64,000 nucleotides of DNA, taken from Chitinophaga alhagiae. GTDB lineage: Bacteria > Bacteroidota > Bacteroidia > Chitinophagales > Chitinophagaceae. Below are positions 34,422 through 44,031 of the stretch, in pieces; the stretch's first letter is position 1; every line of letters starts with the position of its first letter. The DNA is taken from the NCBI RefSeq assembly GCF_003568665.1, contig NZ_QXMH01000002.1, positions 124,001 to 188,000 on the forward strand, written 5' to 3'. Under the pieces are notes generated by a model, which was given only the letters and a program-made list of their open reading frames with translations, had not been told where the DNA came from and did no database searches. A program made the position numbers and the translations under genes.

Positions 34422-35444
34422 TCAGAACGAGGGGCATGTTACGCTGTTGAGCGTAGTGCTCCGGCTGTTCAGAAAATTCTTGAAAACCATGGAAACCTCG
34501 AACCCGCCCATGTTCTGGCTGGCCGTACGCAGTTTTGACATGTTCACATCATAGCTTACCCCAATTTCATAGGCCCCCATGTCCAGCCGCACCACCGGCA
34601 CCAGGGCGTCGTTCCAGCGGTAAAAAAGGCCGCCGTACACGCCCCGGTCAGACTCCAGGCCCTGGTCCATCAGCCCGTAACCTACCAGCCCCCCGCCAAT
34701 GAACTCTGTATAGGCGCCCTGGTGCATCTGGTTGTAATGCGCCACTATTTTTACCCGTTCAGACACGGGGATGGTAATACCCAGGTTGAAGCTCATTTTG
34801 GGGTCAAGGGTCACCTTGTCGTCCCCGTAAAAAGACACGGAGGGCCTGTTGAAGTGGTAATAGGCGGCTCCCACAAAGTAGTTGGTGGCTTCACCGATCA
34901 CCCCGTTGTAGCTGATACCGGCGCCCACGTCCCAGTAGCGGTAGCCTATCCTGGCCAGGCGGCCTTCTTCCCCGGTAGGGGCGTAAGGGTCAAACCGCCC
35001 GCCGGTATACTGGTTGTTGAAGGTGAGGTGGGTAGGGTCGAACTGGCGTTGTACCATGCCGCCCATGAACCCTACAGACAGGAAGCTGCTTTTATCTTCG
35101 CTGAGGGACTTGTGGTAGTTGATGGCCGGCAATATCTGCACAGACTGCAGGGCGGAGGTGCCCGCCTTGTCGTAAGACAATTGCAGGCCGGCCGTTACGT
35201 GATCATTATAGTTCCCTACGGGGAACTTCATTTCTCCGCTCATGGTGCCCGTCTGGTAAGGAACGGTTACGCTGTTCCACTGGTTGCGGTATACCGCCTG
35301 CAGCCGCACGTCTCCCTTGAAGATCCCTATCAGTGCCGGATTGCGCAAGATGGGCGTTTCCGCGAACTGCGAGAGGTGTATGTCCTGCGCCCCGGCCTGT
35401 ATCCCCATTGCCAGCAGTATGGCGCTTTTCCACAGCCTTTTCAT
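34422..35444 (-). CDS. PorP/SprF family T9SS outer-membrane protein
   Basis: A 340-residue member of the PorP/SprF family. Signal peptide about 1-19 (ending AGAQ), the family opening DIHLSQFAETPILRNPALIG, barrel strands rich in Gly and aromatic residues, and the characteristic CPSF end. It begins 18 bp downstream of the 946-residue PKD protein gene and is read the same way, so it is the likely outer-membrane partner of one or both PKD giants in this locus. It is clearly related to, but distinct from, the copy at 17511-18530. Confidence 0.93.
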   Translation of the reverse strand: MKRLWKSAILLAMGIQAGAQDIHLSQFAETPILRNPALIGIFKGDVRLQAVYRNQWNSVTVPYQTGTMSGEMKFPVGNYNDHVTAGLQLSYDKAGTSALQSVQILPAINYHKSLSEDKSSFLSVGFMGGMVQRQFDPTHLTFNNQYTGGRFDPYAPTGEEGRLARIGYRYWDVGAGISYNGVIGEATNYFVGAAYYHFNRPSVSFYGDDKVTLDPKMSFNLGITIPVSERVKIVAHYNQMHQGAYTEFIGGGLVGYGLMDQGLESDRGVYGGLFYRWNDALVPVVRLDMGAYEIGVSYDVNMSKLRTASQNMGGFEVSMVFKNFLNSRSTTLNSVTCPSF

Positions 35445-35462
35445 GCTTGTGCGTATTTTTTG

Positions 35463-38303
35463 TTATCGTAATAAAGTAACATTCCCTTTCAGCTGGAAGC
35501 GCTCGCCGGTGTCGCAGATGGCGTCAAACAGCCATACATACACGCCTGCGCCTGCTTCCCGGCCGTTCGTGGCCCCGTTCCATCCCTGGCTGATATCATC
35601 TATGTTAAAGTTTTCCCGGCGGAACACTTCCTGCCCCAGCCGGTTGAAAATGCGTAAGGAAACTACCTGGCGCACGCCTTTGCCGCGCGGGTAGAAGATA
35701 TCGTTTTCCCCGTCCCCGTTGGGAGAGAAGCCGCCGGGCAGGAACACCAGCCCCTGGTCGCACACCAGTTTTACGTTCATCACATCTGAAGCCTTGCAGC
35801 CCGCGGTGTTGGTCACTTCCAGGGCATAGTCCATAGACTGCCGCGGCGCCGCCACGGTTGCAGGGCAGGAGGGGCAGTCCAGGTAAGTATCGGGTGCCCA
35901 CTCCGCGCTCACCACGTCCGCGCTGTACGATCCGTTGAGGTACAGCAGGCTGCCTGCGGCAATTACCTGGTCTGGCCCGGCATTGACGGCGGGCACGGGC
36001 TTTACGGTAATGTTGACCTGTGCGGTGGCGGAAGGGCAGGCCGGGTCATTGCCGGCGGTAACGGTGTAGGCGGTATTGTCTGTGGGCGCTACTACGGGCA
36101 TGGCCGTATTGGCGCCGGAGGTACCGGCGGGCGTCCAGGTATAGAACGCGGCGCCTTCCGCCCGCAGCTGCGCGCTCATACCGCGGCAGATGGCCGTGTC
36201 AGGACTTACGGCCAGCAGCACGGCAGGCACTACCTGCAGCGCTACCGTATCACTGGCCGTGCAGCCGTTGGCGGTAGTGGCGGTGGCAATATAAGCGGTG
36301 TCTTTCAGCGGCGTAACAACAGGGTTGGGGCAATTGGCGCAGCCCAGCTGGTAGGCCGGCTGCCATTGCAGCGGGGCGTTGCTGATGCCCTGCAGGGCAA
36401 CGCTGTTGCCTTCGCAGAGTTTGGCCTGCGGGGTCAGCGCATGTACAATAGGGCTGGCGTAAACAGGCGTTTGCAGGGTAATGGAGTCCGTACAGTTACG
36501 CGCGTCTTTCACTACCAGCTTTACCGGGTACTGTCCGCTGGCGCTGAACAGCGTGGCTGGCGGGGCCTGTACGGAAGAGGTTGCGCCGTTGCCAAAATCC
36601 CACTGCCAGTTGGTGAGCGGAATATTGGGAGAGGGGCTGGAGGCATCCTGGAATTTTACGGGCTGGCCTTCGCAGGCGCCTGTGGCCAGGGTGAAATACG
36701 CCGCCGGGGCAATCACGTTCAGGTGCTGCTGCTTCACCACGGTATCGTTACAATAGGCCGGGTCTTTATAGAAGATCACCAGCATGTCAGTGAAAACGCC
36801 GGTAATGGGTATCGTTTTTCGTATGTCCACCTCCGTTGTATTGAGCACGCTGCCGTCTCCAAAGCGCCAGCTATAGGTGTCTACCAGGGTATGCGGAACA
36901 TGCACCACCCCGTACGGCACTTCGCTGTTGCGGCATACCGTGCCCACGCCGGTATGGAAGTCCGCATTGAACACCTGTACCGTTCTGAAAACAGTGCTCA
37001 TGCAGGTTTGCGCCGCATTGCGGGCCACCAGGCGCACGTTGTAGGTGCCCGGCTGGGTAAATTCATGGGTGGGGTGCATGCTGTTGTTCAGCGGCGTATT
37101 GTCGTCAAAATACCACTCGTAGGTATCTCCCGGCGCACCGGCGGAGGTGTTGGTAAAGGTGTAGGCGTTCTTGTTGTTGCACAGGCGGGTGAAGCTGAAA
37201 TCAGCCACCGGCCCGCTGGCAGCCAGCGTTACCGGTGTGGCGGCGGTATAGCAGCCATTGGAGCCGGCGCTCATTTGCACGGTAACGCTGCCGGTTGTAC
37301 GAAAAGAATGGTTAACGTCATTCTCCGGCCCTTCATGCGTTTGCCCGTCCCCAAAGTCCCAGCGGTAGCGGGTGGCGTTGGTGGCGGAGGCCAGCAGGCG
37401 GGTGCTGGTGCCGGCGCAGTCATTGGGCCGCGTAGCGGTAAAGCTCACCTGCTGCGGCGGGGTGCCGGTACTTACCAGTTGCGGAAAGTTTTTCAATGCG
37501 GTGCAGCCCTGCTGCGTGGTAACAGACAGGCTGACGTTGTAGGTGCCGGTACTGGTATAGGTATGTTGTATGGCGGGTATGGCCGCGCTGCCGCTCTGCC
37601 CGTCCCCAAAGATCCAGTTATAGGCGGTTACGGGATCGTTGTTGATGGTGGTTACCTGCGCTGTAAGCCCCGCCTGGAAAGGCGCGCAGCCTTCCAGCGC
37701 GTTGCCGGTCACCGTAATTTCCGGGGCGGCAATGGCAATAAGATCTTTCTTGGTCACCGTGTTGGTACAGCCGTTGGCGTTGGTTACCGTGAGTTGTACG
37801 GTGAATGTATCTGTGCGGCCGTACTGGTGGGTAACGGTAGCCTGGCCGGTGGTAACGGGCGCGGAGCCGTCACCAAAATCCCAGGTACGCTGCTGCCCGC
37901 CGGGCGTGAGGTCTGTAAACGTGGCCGTATAGGGGCCGCAGGCTATCTGCCGGTCTGCCGAAAAATCTGCCGCCGGCGCGCCGTATACCACAAAACTCTG
38001 CGTGGTGCTGCTGGTGCTGTTGCTGTAATACGCGGTGAGCGTTACAGACACCGGGCCGGGCTCGGTAAAAGTGATCACGGGCCGCAGCTCCCGGGAGGTG
38101 CGCCCGTTCCCGAAGTCCCACACCACGCTCAGGGGCGCGCCGCCGCTGGTTTGCTGAAACGTAAAGGTGGCCGGCCCGCAAAGGGTTACCGGCGATGCGG
38201 TATAGGTAAATGCCGCCTGCTGGGCCATCAAGGCCCCCGGCAACATGGTAAGGCACCATATCAGCCATCTACGGTAAAACTGGTTTTTCTTGGCAGGTGT
38301 CAT
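35463..38303 (-). CDS. Multi-PKD surface protein with gliding-type C-terminal domain (946 aa)
   Basis: Predicted T9SS-secreted surface adhesin. A signal peptide region (about 1-28, ending LMAQ) is followed by about seven PKD domains, each with a W-x-FG/D-x-G core (WDFGNGR, WDFGDGS, WIFGDGQ, WDFGDGQ, WYFDDNT, WRFGDGS, WDFGNGA); two to three Ig-like domains with CxxC pairs (CANC, CPSC); and a CHU_C/type-B C-terminal domain (FLPGGFSPNGDGEND to KGNVTLLR). Each PKD domain carries conserved cysteines, so disulfides are likely. The 1615-residue gene lies 56 bp upstream and porP/sprF 18 bp downstream, arguing for one operon. Confidence 0.92.
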   Translation of the reverse strand: MTPAKKNQFYRRWLIWCLTMLPGALMAQQAAFTYTASPVTLCGPATFTFQQTSGGAPLSVVWDFGNGRTSRELRPVITFTEPGPVSVTLTAYYSNSTSSTTQSFVVYGAPAADFSADRQIACGPYTATFTDLTPGGQQRTWDFGDGSAPVTTGQATVTHQYGRTDTFTVQLTVTNANGCTNTVTKKDLIAIAAPEITVTGNALEGCAPFQAGLTAQVTTINNDPVTAYNWIFGDGQSGSAAIPAIQHTYTSTGTYNVSLSVTTQQGCTALKNFPQLVSTGTPPQQVSFTATRPNDCAGTSTRLLASATNATRYRWDFGDGQTHEGPENDVNHSFRTTGSVTVQMSAGSNGCYTAATPVTLAASGPVADFSFTRLCNNKNAYTFTNTSAGAPGDTYEWYFDDNTPLNNSMHPTHEFTQPGTYNVRLVARNAAQTCMSTVFRTVQVFNADFHTGVGTVCRNSEVPYGVVHVPHTLVDTYSWRFGDGSVLNTTEVDIRKTIPITGVFTDMLVIFYKDPAYCNDTVVKQQHLNVIAPAAYFTLATGACEGQPVKFQDASSPSPNIPLTNWQWDFGNGATSSVQAPPATLFSASGQYPVKLVVKDARNCTDSITLQTPVYASPIVHALTPQAKLCEGNSVALQGISNAPLQWQPAYQLGCANCPNPVVTPLKDTAYIATATTANGCTASDTVALQVVPAVLLAVSPDTAICRGMSAQLRAEGAAFYTWTPAGTSGANTAMPVVAPTDNTAYTVTAGNDPACPSATAQVNITVKPVPAVNAGPDQVIAAGSLLYLNGSYSADVVSAEWAPDTYLDCPSCPATVAAPRQSMDYALEVTNTAGCKASDVMNVKLVCDQGLVFLPGGFSPNGDGENDIFYPRGKGVRQVVSLRIFNRLGQEVFRRENFNIDDISQGWNGATNGREAGAGVYVWLFDAICDTGERFQLKGNVTLLR

Positions 38304-38359
38304 CTTTCACAGGATATGGATAATTATGAATTATACAAATTTATAATATTATTTGAATA

Positions 38360-41300
38360 TTAGCGCAAAAGCGTCACATTTCCCTTAAGCAGCAACGGTT
38401 CGTTGGTGGCGCAGGTCAGCTCCGCGAAATATATATACACGTCAGGCGGCAGCAGTTTGCCGTTAAAGCGGCCGTCCCACCCGCAGGAAACATCGTCGGT
38501 ATTACAGTTGGCCCGCTCAAACATGAGCTGCCCCCAGCGGTTGAATATTTTGAAAGACCTGACTACGCTGATGCCCGCGCCCCGCACGTAGAACACATCG
38601 TTCTGCCCGTCCCCGTTGGGGCTGAAGCTGTTGGGCAGAAAGGCGGTGCTGCCCGGGCATACGAGCTTGACAGGCAGCAGGGCAATGGTCTGGCAGCCAA
38701 ATGAATTGGTGGCGGTGATGTTGTAGGTCACATCGCCTTTGGGCGTTATAACCGGCGCGGCACAATCTGCGCAGGATATCCATTGGTTGGGGTACCAGTT
38801 CCACTGCGTTACGTCTGCCCCGCCCTGTACATGCAGCGGTACGGAAGTACCGGCAGCCACTTCTACGGGCATGGTGTGTATATCGGGACTGGGGTTGACG
38901 GTCAGCGTTACGTTGGCCGTATCGGTAAAACAGTTGTCTGCACCATATCCCACCACCTGGTACTGCGTGGTGGAAGCCGGTGCGGCCAGGGGGCTGGCCA
39001 CGTCTGCCCGGCTGAGGCCTGTGGCGGGCATCCACCGGTAAGAAACAGCGCCGGCGGCATGCAGTTGCGTGGGTTTGCCGCTGCACATCACGGCGTCCGT
39101 GGCGCGCACGGTAAAGGGCTGGGAAACGGCCACCCTGGCGGAGTCTCTCCGCATGCAGCCAAACTGGTTGATGGCCTGTACGCGGTATACTGTATCTACT
39201 GCCGGGCTTACGGAGGGGTTGGCGGCGCTTGCATTGGAAATATTGTAATCCGTCCAGCTGAGCTGGGCGTTGCCTGCGTTAGACTGCAGCTGCAGGGACT
39301 GGCCCAGGCAGATGCTGGTTTGCCGCGGGCTTACGTTCAGCGAGGGCAGCGGGTTTACGCTGATGTTGGTTGTGGCCGTATTGGGGCACTTGTTGTTCTC
39401 GTTAGTGATCACCAGCTGCACGGTATGCTGGCCCGCATCCCTGAAAGCCAGCCTGGGCGCAATATGCGGCCCGTTGTACGGCTGCCCGTCTACCAGCCAC
39501 TGCCAGTGCGTGCCGGGCAGGCCCTTATTTTCCCGGCCGGAAAGGCGGACGGTATCTCCCTCGCATACCGGCCCCACCGGGTTGATGAGGGCCTCCGGTA
39601 AAGGCTCTACGGTAACGGCGCCGGTCACTTCGTCCGTACATCCGTACGCGGTGGTCACTTCCAGGTGCGCGGTATAGGCGCCTGCGCCCTGGTAGAGAAA
39701 AGACGGGTTTTGCAGGGTGCTCACATCATCTGTACGGTTGGCGTACCCGAAATCCCAGCGGAAGGTATGCGGCTGCCCCAGGCGGTCTTTGGAAAGGCCG
39801 GTGCTCTGGTCTGTAAAGAACACTTCCCCGGCATCGCAGGCGCGGCTGTCATCCAGCACAAACGCGGCGTTGACCCCGTCTGCAATGATGTTGGGGCCGG
39901 AGCTTTGCGCGGGCACCTGGCAGCCTTTGGCGTCTTCCAGTATCACCCTGGGGGTGTAGACGCCCTGGTTGGTGTAGGTATATTGCACGGTATTGGTCAC
40001 AGTGGTCTGTACCGTGCCGTTGTCAAAGTCCCAGATGTACTTCACCGCGTTGGGCGAGCTGGCGGTGAACGAAGCTGCCAGGGGCACGCAACCGCTTTCC
40101 GGCGTCCAGTTGCTGGTGCCGGTAGGGCCTTCTATCTTCACGCTCTTTGATACGCTGCTGATGCAGTCTCCCTCGGAATATACGTCCAGGCTGATGGTAT
40201 AGGTGCCCGGTATATTGTATACGTGAGAAGGAGATTCCAGGCTGGAGCGGCTGCCGTCTCCAAAGCTCCACACGGAGCGCACAAAGTCTGTGCTCTGGTT
40301 GGTGGTCTGCACCAGTACGGGCGGGCATTCCGAGAGGCTGGAAGGCACGCTGAACCTGGCCTGCGGATCAGGCACATGGATGTACGCATCTTTCACCATG
40401 GTAGCCGTACAGCCCGGCCCGCCGGTTACGGTGAGGGTTACCGTGTAGCGCCCCGGCTGGCCGTATTGTTTGAGGGGATGCGCATCCGTACTGGTGGTAT
40501 TGTCCCCAAAGTTCCAGGCGTATTGCAGGTTGGCGCCGGTAGCCAGGTTGCTGAACAGCATCTCCTGGTTAAGGCAGGCAATGGGGGAGGCGGAACGGAA
40601 ATCTGCCGTAACGCCGGTAACCGGTACGGGTCTGGTAACGGAAGTTTCGCAGCCGGTGTTATCTGTGATGTGGAGCTGCACGTTGTACGTTCCCATGTTG
40701 GCAAAGGCGTGCTTGTGGTCAACCGGCCGGGCGGTCACTGTTTCCGCCGGCGTACCGTCCCCGAAGTTCCAGCTCCAGCTGGTAAGGGCGTTGCCATGGG
40801 TGGCGGTGGAGGCATCTGTGAAAGTGATCTCGTCGTTGCGGCAGTTGCGGCCGCTGAAAGAAAAATCCGCCACAGCGCCGTTCACCTGTATGGTAACGGG
40901 CGCGGATGTGGTCACGCAATTGTTCAGGTCTGTTATTTCCAATGTAACCTGGTAGGTACCGGGCTGCGTATAGGTTTTGCTGATGGCATCGCCGGGGTTG
41001 GGAGAATAGGTGTTGTCTCCCCAGTTCCAGTACCAGCGGCGGATGTTGGCCTCGTTCAATGCATCGCGGCTGATGATCACCGGGGTACCGGCGCAAACGG
41101 TGGTCTGGTCCGCATGCACAACCGGCTTTTCGTCTATGATGCGCACTTGCCTTATAAAATCTGATTCGCAGTTTTCGTTGTTCACGGTAAGCCGTACACT
41201 GTACAGGCCTGGCGTGGCGTATACATGTACGGGATGCTGATCTGTGGAGGTATTGCCGTCACCAAAATCCCACACCCAGTGCTGCGGCGTAGGCAGCGGG

Positions 41301-43207
41301 CCAAAATCGGACACGTCCCGGAAGGTAACGGAATACCGGTCACTACAGTCTTGCGTAAAACCGAAGTTGGCCACCGGCGGCTTGAGGGTGATCAGGTCCG
41401 TTTTGGTGAGCGAGCGGCGGCAGCCGTAGTTGTTGACCTGCAGGGTAACGCTGTGCAGCCCCACGTTCCTGAATTGCCGTTGGGGGTTTTCCGTGGTGGA
41501 GGTGGCGCCGTCTTGGTGAAACGTCCACAACCATTCCGTACCGCGGGGCTGGCTGAGGTTTTCGAAGCGCACCATTTCATTGGCGCAGGGCTCTTTCGGG
41601 CTGGCATCGAAATCCACTACGGGAATTTCACCGGCAGATACAATAGACTGGCGTACGATGCGGCAACCGCCCGCCAGTTCCGCCGTTAACGTAATAATGA
41701 ACTGGCCCTCTGTAGTATAGGTGTGCGAAGGCTGGGCTTCTGCAGACGTGGCGCCGTCACCAAAATCCCAGTGCCAGGACGTGATGGTGCCTATGGAGCG
41801 CAGGGCGGCGCTGAAAGAAACATCCAGCGGCAGGCAGCCTTCCTGCGCGGAGCGGTTTATTTGCATACTGGGCTCCTGCACCTGTATGTATTGCGGCCTG
41901 CTGGCCACGGCGGCGCAGCCCTGCGCATTTTCTACCCGGAGGGTCACCGCATAGTCACCGAACTGCTGGTATATGTGCGAGGGAGATTCTTCCGATGCCG
42001 TGGCGCCATCCCCGAACGTCCACTGCCAGGCAGTTGCTCCCTGGGATTGCGAGCTGAATTGTGTGGTGAAAGGAACGCTGCAGCCGGTGAGCGGTGAAGC
42101 GGTGAAAGCGGCGGTGGGCGGCTCGTGTACGGTAATGGTCTTTGTGACGGTTTCCATGCAGCCGGGCAGGCCGGTGTAGAGCGTTACCTGGTAGTCTCCC
42201 GGCGCGGGGAAGATGTATACGGCATTGGTGGCGGAAGAGGTGCTGCCGTCTGGCAGCGTCCAGGTAGACTGCTGGGGCCGCGGCATGGTGGTGTTCTCCA
42301 GCGTAACCAGCGCGCCCGCGCAGGCGGGGCCTGCTATATCGAAATCCGCTTTGGTACGTTCTATCACGATGTAGGACTGTTTGGTGACCACGGCTTCGCA
42401 GCCCTCCGCCGTGCGTGCCACCAGCGTTACGGTGTAGCGCCCTTCCTGCGTGTACTCATGAGAAGGCTGCGGGTCTGTAGACGTGTTGGCCGCGCCGGAG
42501 GCCGGGTCCCCAAAGTCCCAGGTATAGGTAAGCCCCCCGGGGCCGTTGATAAAAAAGGTAACGGGCAGCGGTGTGGTGCAGCTGCTGGTCACATTGGCGG
42601 TGAAGTCTACCTGGGGCGTTTCTCCTACTGTGATCAGCCGTGTTTTGGTGAGGCCTTTTGAGCAGCCGAAGCTGTTGGTCACAATGGTGGAAATGGAAAA
42701 GGAACCGCCTATGCTGTAGGTATGCGCGGGGCTGGCCTCCGGGGAGGTAAGCCCGTCCCCAAAGTCCCACACCACGCTGCTGATAGTGCCCGAGCCGGGA
42801 GCAGACTGGTCTGTGAATTGCACCTGCAGCGGCGTGCAGCCGGTGGTGGCGGATACGGCAAACTCCGGCACAGGATTTTCATATACGGTAATGGTGCGGC
42901 TGAAGGTCTTAGGCCCGCCCGGGTAGGTGACCGTGAGCGTAACGGAGTAAGTACCAGGGTCCAGGAACAGCCTGTCCGCATCGCGCGTGGTGGTGCCGCT
43001 GCCGCCGTTGCCAAAATCCCAGCTGTAGCTGAGCGCCCCGGCATCGGAGCCGTTGATGAATGAAACGGTAAGGGGGGCGCAGCCGGATTCCTTGCTGGCG
43101 GTGAACGTGACGTTTTGTGCAAAAGCAGGGGCTATAGCGCCAAGCAGCACTATCAGGAGCATTGCAGGATATGCGCGCCAGTAGGAAGCGCGTAGACGGT
43201 CAATCAT
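38360..43207 (-). CDS. Giant multi-PKD surface protein with gliding-type C-terminal domain (1615 aa)
   Basis: The largest gene in the window. A signal peptide (about 1-30, ending APAFAQ) is followed by roughly fifteen tandem PKD-type domains (repeated W-x-FGDG cores, each preceded by a GC-x-P-like cysteine), three Ig-like domains near the end with a CADC pair, and a CHU_C/type-B T9SS C-terminal domain (FLPNSFSPNGDGQND to LKGNVTLLR). Some repeats have degenerate cores (WTLPDGS, WNWGDNT, WDFDNGT). It should form a long extended stalk on the cell surface, serving adhesion or gliding. It heads the operon with the 946-residue paralogue and PorP/SprF. Confidence 0.93.
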   Translation of the reverse strand: MIDRLRASYWRAYPAMLLIVLLGAIAPAFAQNVTFTASKESGCAPLTVSFINGSDAGALSYSWDFGNGGSGTTTRDADRLFLDPGTYSVTLTVTYPGGPKTFSRTITVYENPVPEFAVSATTGCTPLQVQFTDQSAPGSGTISSVVWDFGDGLTSPEASPAHTYSIGGSFSISTIVTNSFGCSKGLTKTRLITVGETPQVDFTANVTSSCTTPLPVTFFINGPGGLTYTWDFGDPASGAANTSTDPQPSHEYTQEGRYTVTLVARTAEGCEAVVTKQSYIVIERTKADFDIAGPACAGALVTLENTTMPRPQQSTWTLPDGSTSSATNAVYIFPAPGDYQVTLYTGLPGCMETVTKTITVHEPPTAAFTASPLTGCSVPFTTQFSSQSQGATAWQWTFGDGATASEESPSHIYQQFGDYAVTLRVENAQGCAAVASRPQYIQVQEPSMQINRSAQEGCLPLDVSFSAALRSIGTITSWHWDFGDGATSAEAQPSHTYTTEGQFIITLTAELAGGCRIVRQSIVSAGEIPVVDFDASPKEPCANEMVRFENLSQPRGTEWLWTFHQDGATSTTENPQRQFRNVGLHSVTLQVNNYGCRRSLTKTDLITLKPPVANFGFTQDCSDRYSVTFRDVSDFGPLPTPQHWVWDFGDGNTSTDQHPVHVYATPGLYSVRLTVNNENCESDFIRQVRIIDEKPVVHADQTTVCAGTPVIISRDALNEANIRRWYWNWGDNTYSPNPGDAISKTYTQPGTYQVTLEITDLNNCVTTSAPVTIQVNGAVADFSFSGRNCRNDEITFTDASTATHGNALTSWSWNFGDGTPAETVTARPVDHKHAFANMGTYNVQLHITDNTGCETSVTRPVPVTGVTADFRSASPIACLNQEMLFSNLATGANLQYAWNFGDNTTSTDAHPLKQYGQPGRYTVTLTVTGGPGCTATMVKDAYIHVPDPQARFSVPSSLSECPPVLVQTTNQSTDFVRSVWSFGDGSRSSLESPSHVYNIPGTYTISLDVYSEGDCISSVSKSVKIEGPTGTSNWTPESGCVPLAASFTASSPNAVKYIWDFDNGTVQTTVTNTVQYTYTNQGVYTPRVILEDAKGCQVPAQSSGPNIIADGVNAAFVLDDSRACDAGEVFFTDQSTGLSKDRLGQPHTFRWDFGYANRTDDVSTLQNPSFLYQGAGAYTAHLEVTTAYGCTDEVTGAVTVEPLPEALINPVGPVCEGDTVRLSGRENKGLPGTHWQWLVDGQPYNGPHIAPRLAFRDAGQHTVQLVITNENNKCPNTATTNISVNPLPSLNVSPRQTSICLGQSLQLQSNAGNAQLSWTDYNISNASAANPSVSPAVDTVYRVQAINQFGCMRRDSARVAVSQPFTVRATDAVMCSGKPTQLHAAGAVSYRWMPATGLSRADVASPLAAPASTTQYQVVGYGADNCFTDTANVTLTVNPSPDIHTMPVEVAAGTSVPLHVQGGADVTQWNWYPNQWISCADCAAPVITPKGDVTYNITATNSFGCQTIALLPVKLVCPGSTAFLPNSFSPNGDGQNDVFYVRGAGISVVRSFKIFNRWGQLMFERANCNTDDVSCGWDGRFNGKLLPPDVYIYFAELTCATNEPLLLKGNVTLLR

Positions 43208-43392
43208 GGATATGTGGATAAAAGGGCGGCCACTTAATAGTTCTGCCCCTAATACATTATAAAATTAATATTTAAAAAACAATTATCTGTCTGTATTAAC
43301 ATTATGTTTTCAAGCAGTTAACCGATTTATTACTTATTTGCCGCCAATACCGGGGTCTAAACCCCTGTATTTCAAAACAAACAGTTCAAGGG

Positions 43393-43995
43393 ATGCAGGC
43401 ATTAGACAAAGCATATTGGAACGCACGCTACGAGCGTGGTGAAACAGAATGGGACATGGGAACAGTATCTCCGCCATTACAACATTATATAGACCAGCTG
43501 CCGAACAAGCACCTCCGGATACTGATACCGGGAGGGGGCAACAGTTATGAGGCCAGGTACCTGTGGGACAATGGTTTTCACGACGTTACGGTGCTGGATA
43601 TTTCAACGGTGGTCATAGACCGGCTAAAACGGGAGCATCAGCAAACCGGCATCAAGTTCGAGACCGGCGATTTTTTTGAGCATGAGGCGGAGTATGACCT
43701 GATCATAGAGCAGACCTTTCTCTGCGCGCTGGACCCGGGCCTGCGCCAGGCCTACGCGCGGCATATGTATGACCTGCTTTGGGAAGAGGGCCGGCTGGTA
43801 GGCGTATTGTTCAACCGGGAGTTTGATGCGCCGGGCCCCCCGTTTGGCGGCGGCATTAAGGTGTACCGCCGTATGTTTGAGCCGTACTTCAGTTTCAGGA
43901 CCTTTGCGCCTTGTTATAATTCACACCCCGCCCGGCAGGGAAAAGAGGTGTTCATCAACTTCAGGAAACTGGACCCCCTGTCCAGGAAGCGCTAA
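43393..43995 (+). CDS. TPMT-like class I SAM-dependent methyltransferase
   Basis: A 200-residue methyltransferase of the thiopurine S-methyltransferase family, whose members methylate thiols, selenium or tellurium compounds, or halides. Seen: YWNARYERGETEWDMG at the N-terminus, SAM motif I ILIPGGGNSYEARYLW, VLDISTVVIDRL, and EQTFLCALDPGLR. The true substrate is not known. It is divergent from the 1615-residue PKD gene across a 185-bp AT-rich gap in which no consensus promoter could be fixed. The rhodanese-thioredoxin gene follows with its own promoter box. Confidence 0.88.
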   Translation: MQALDKAYWNARYERGETEWDMGTVSPPLQHYIDQLPNKHLRILIPGGGNSYEARYLWDNGFHDVTVLDISTVVIDRLKREHQQTGIKFETGDFFEHEAEYDLIIEQTFLCALDPGLRQAYARHMYDLLWEEGRLVGVLFNREFDAPGPPFGGGIKVYRRMFEPYFSFRTFAPCYNSHPARQGKEVFINFRKLDPLSRKR

Positions 43996-44000
43996 AAGCC

Positions 44001-44008
44001 TATCTTTG
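44001..44008 (+). promoter_or_regulatory. TAnnTTTG promoter -7 box for the rhodanese-thioredoxin gene
   Basis: TATCTTTG fits the consensus and lies 23 bases before the ATG. No TTG at the usual -33 spacing. Confidence 0.55.
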
Positions 44009-44031
44009 AGGTTTGAACAAAGGACCACTTC

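Noticed and set aside
36366..38363. A 665-codon plus-strand open frame opposite the 946-residue PKD gene
   Set aside because: It is antisense to a gene with clear repeated domains, signal peptide and sorting domain. Its product has no recognisable domain and is rich in Gly, Arg and Val, as expected from the shadow of GC-rich repeats.
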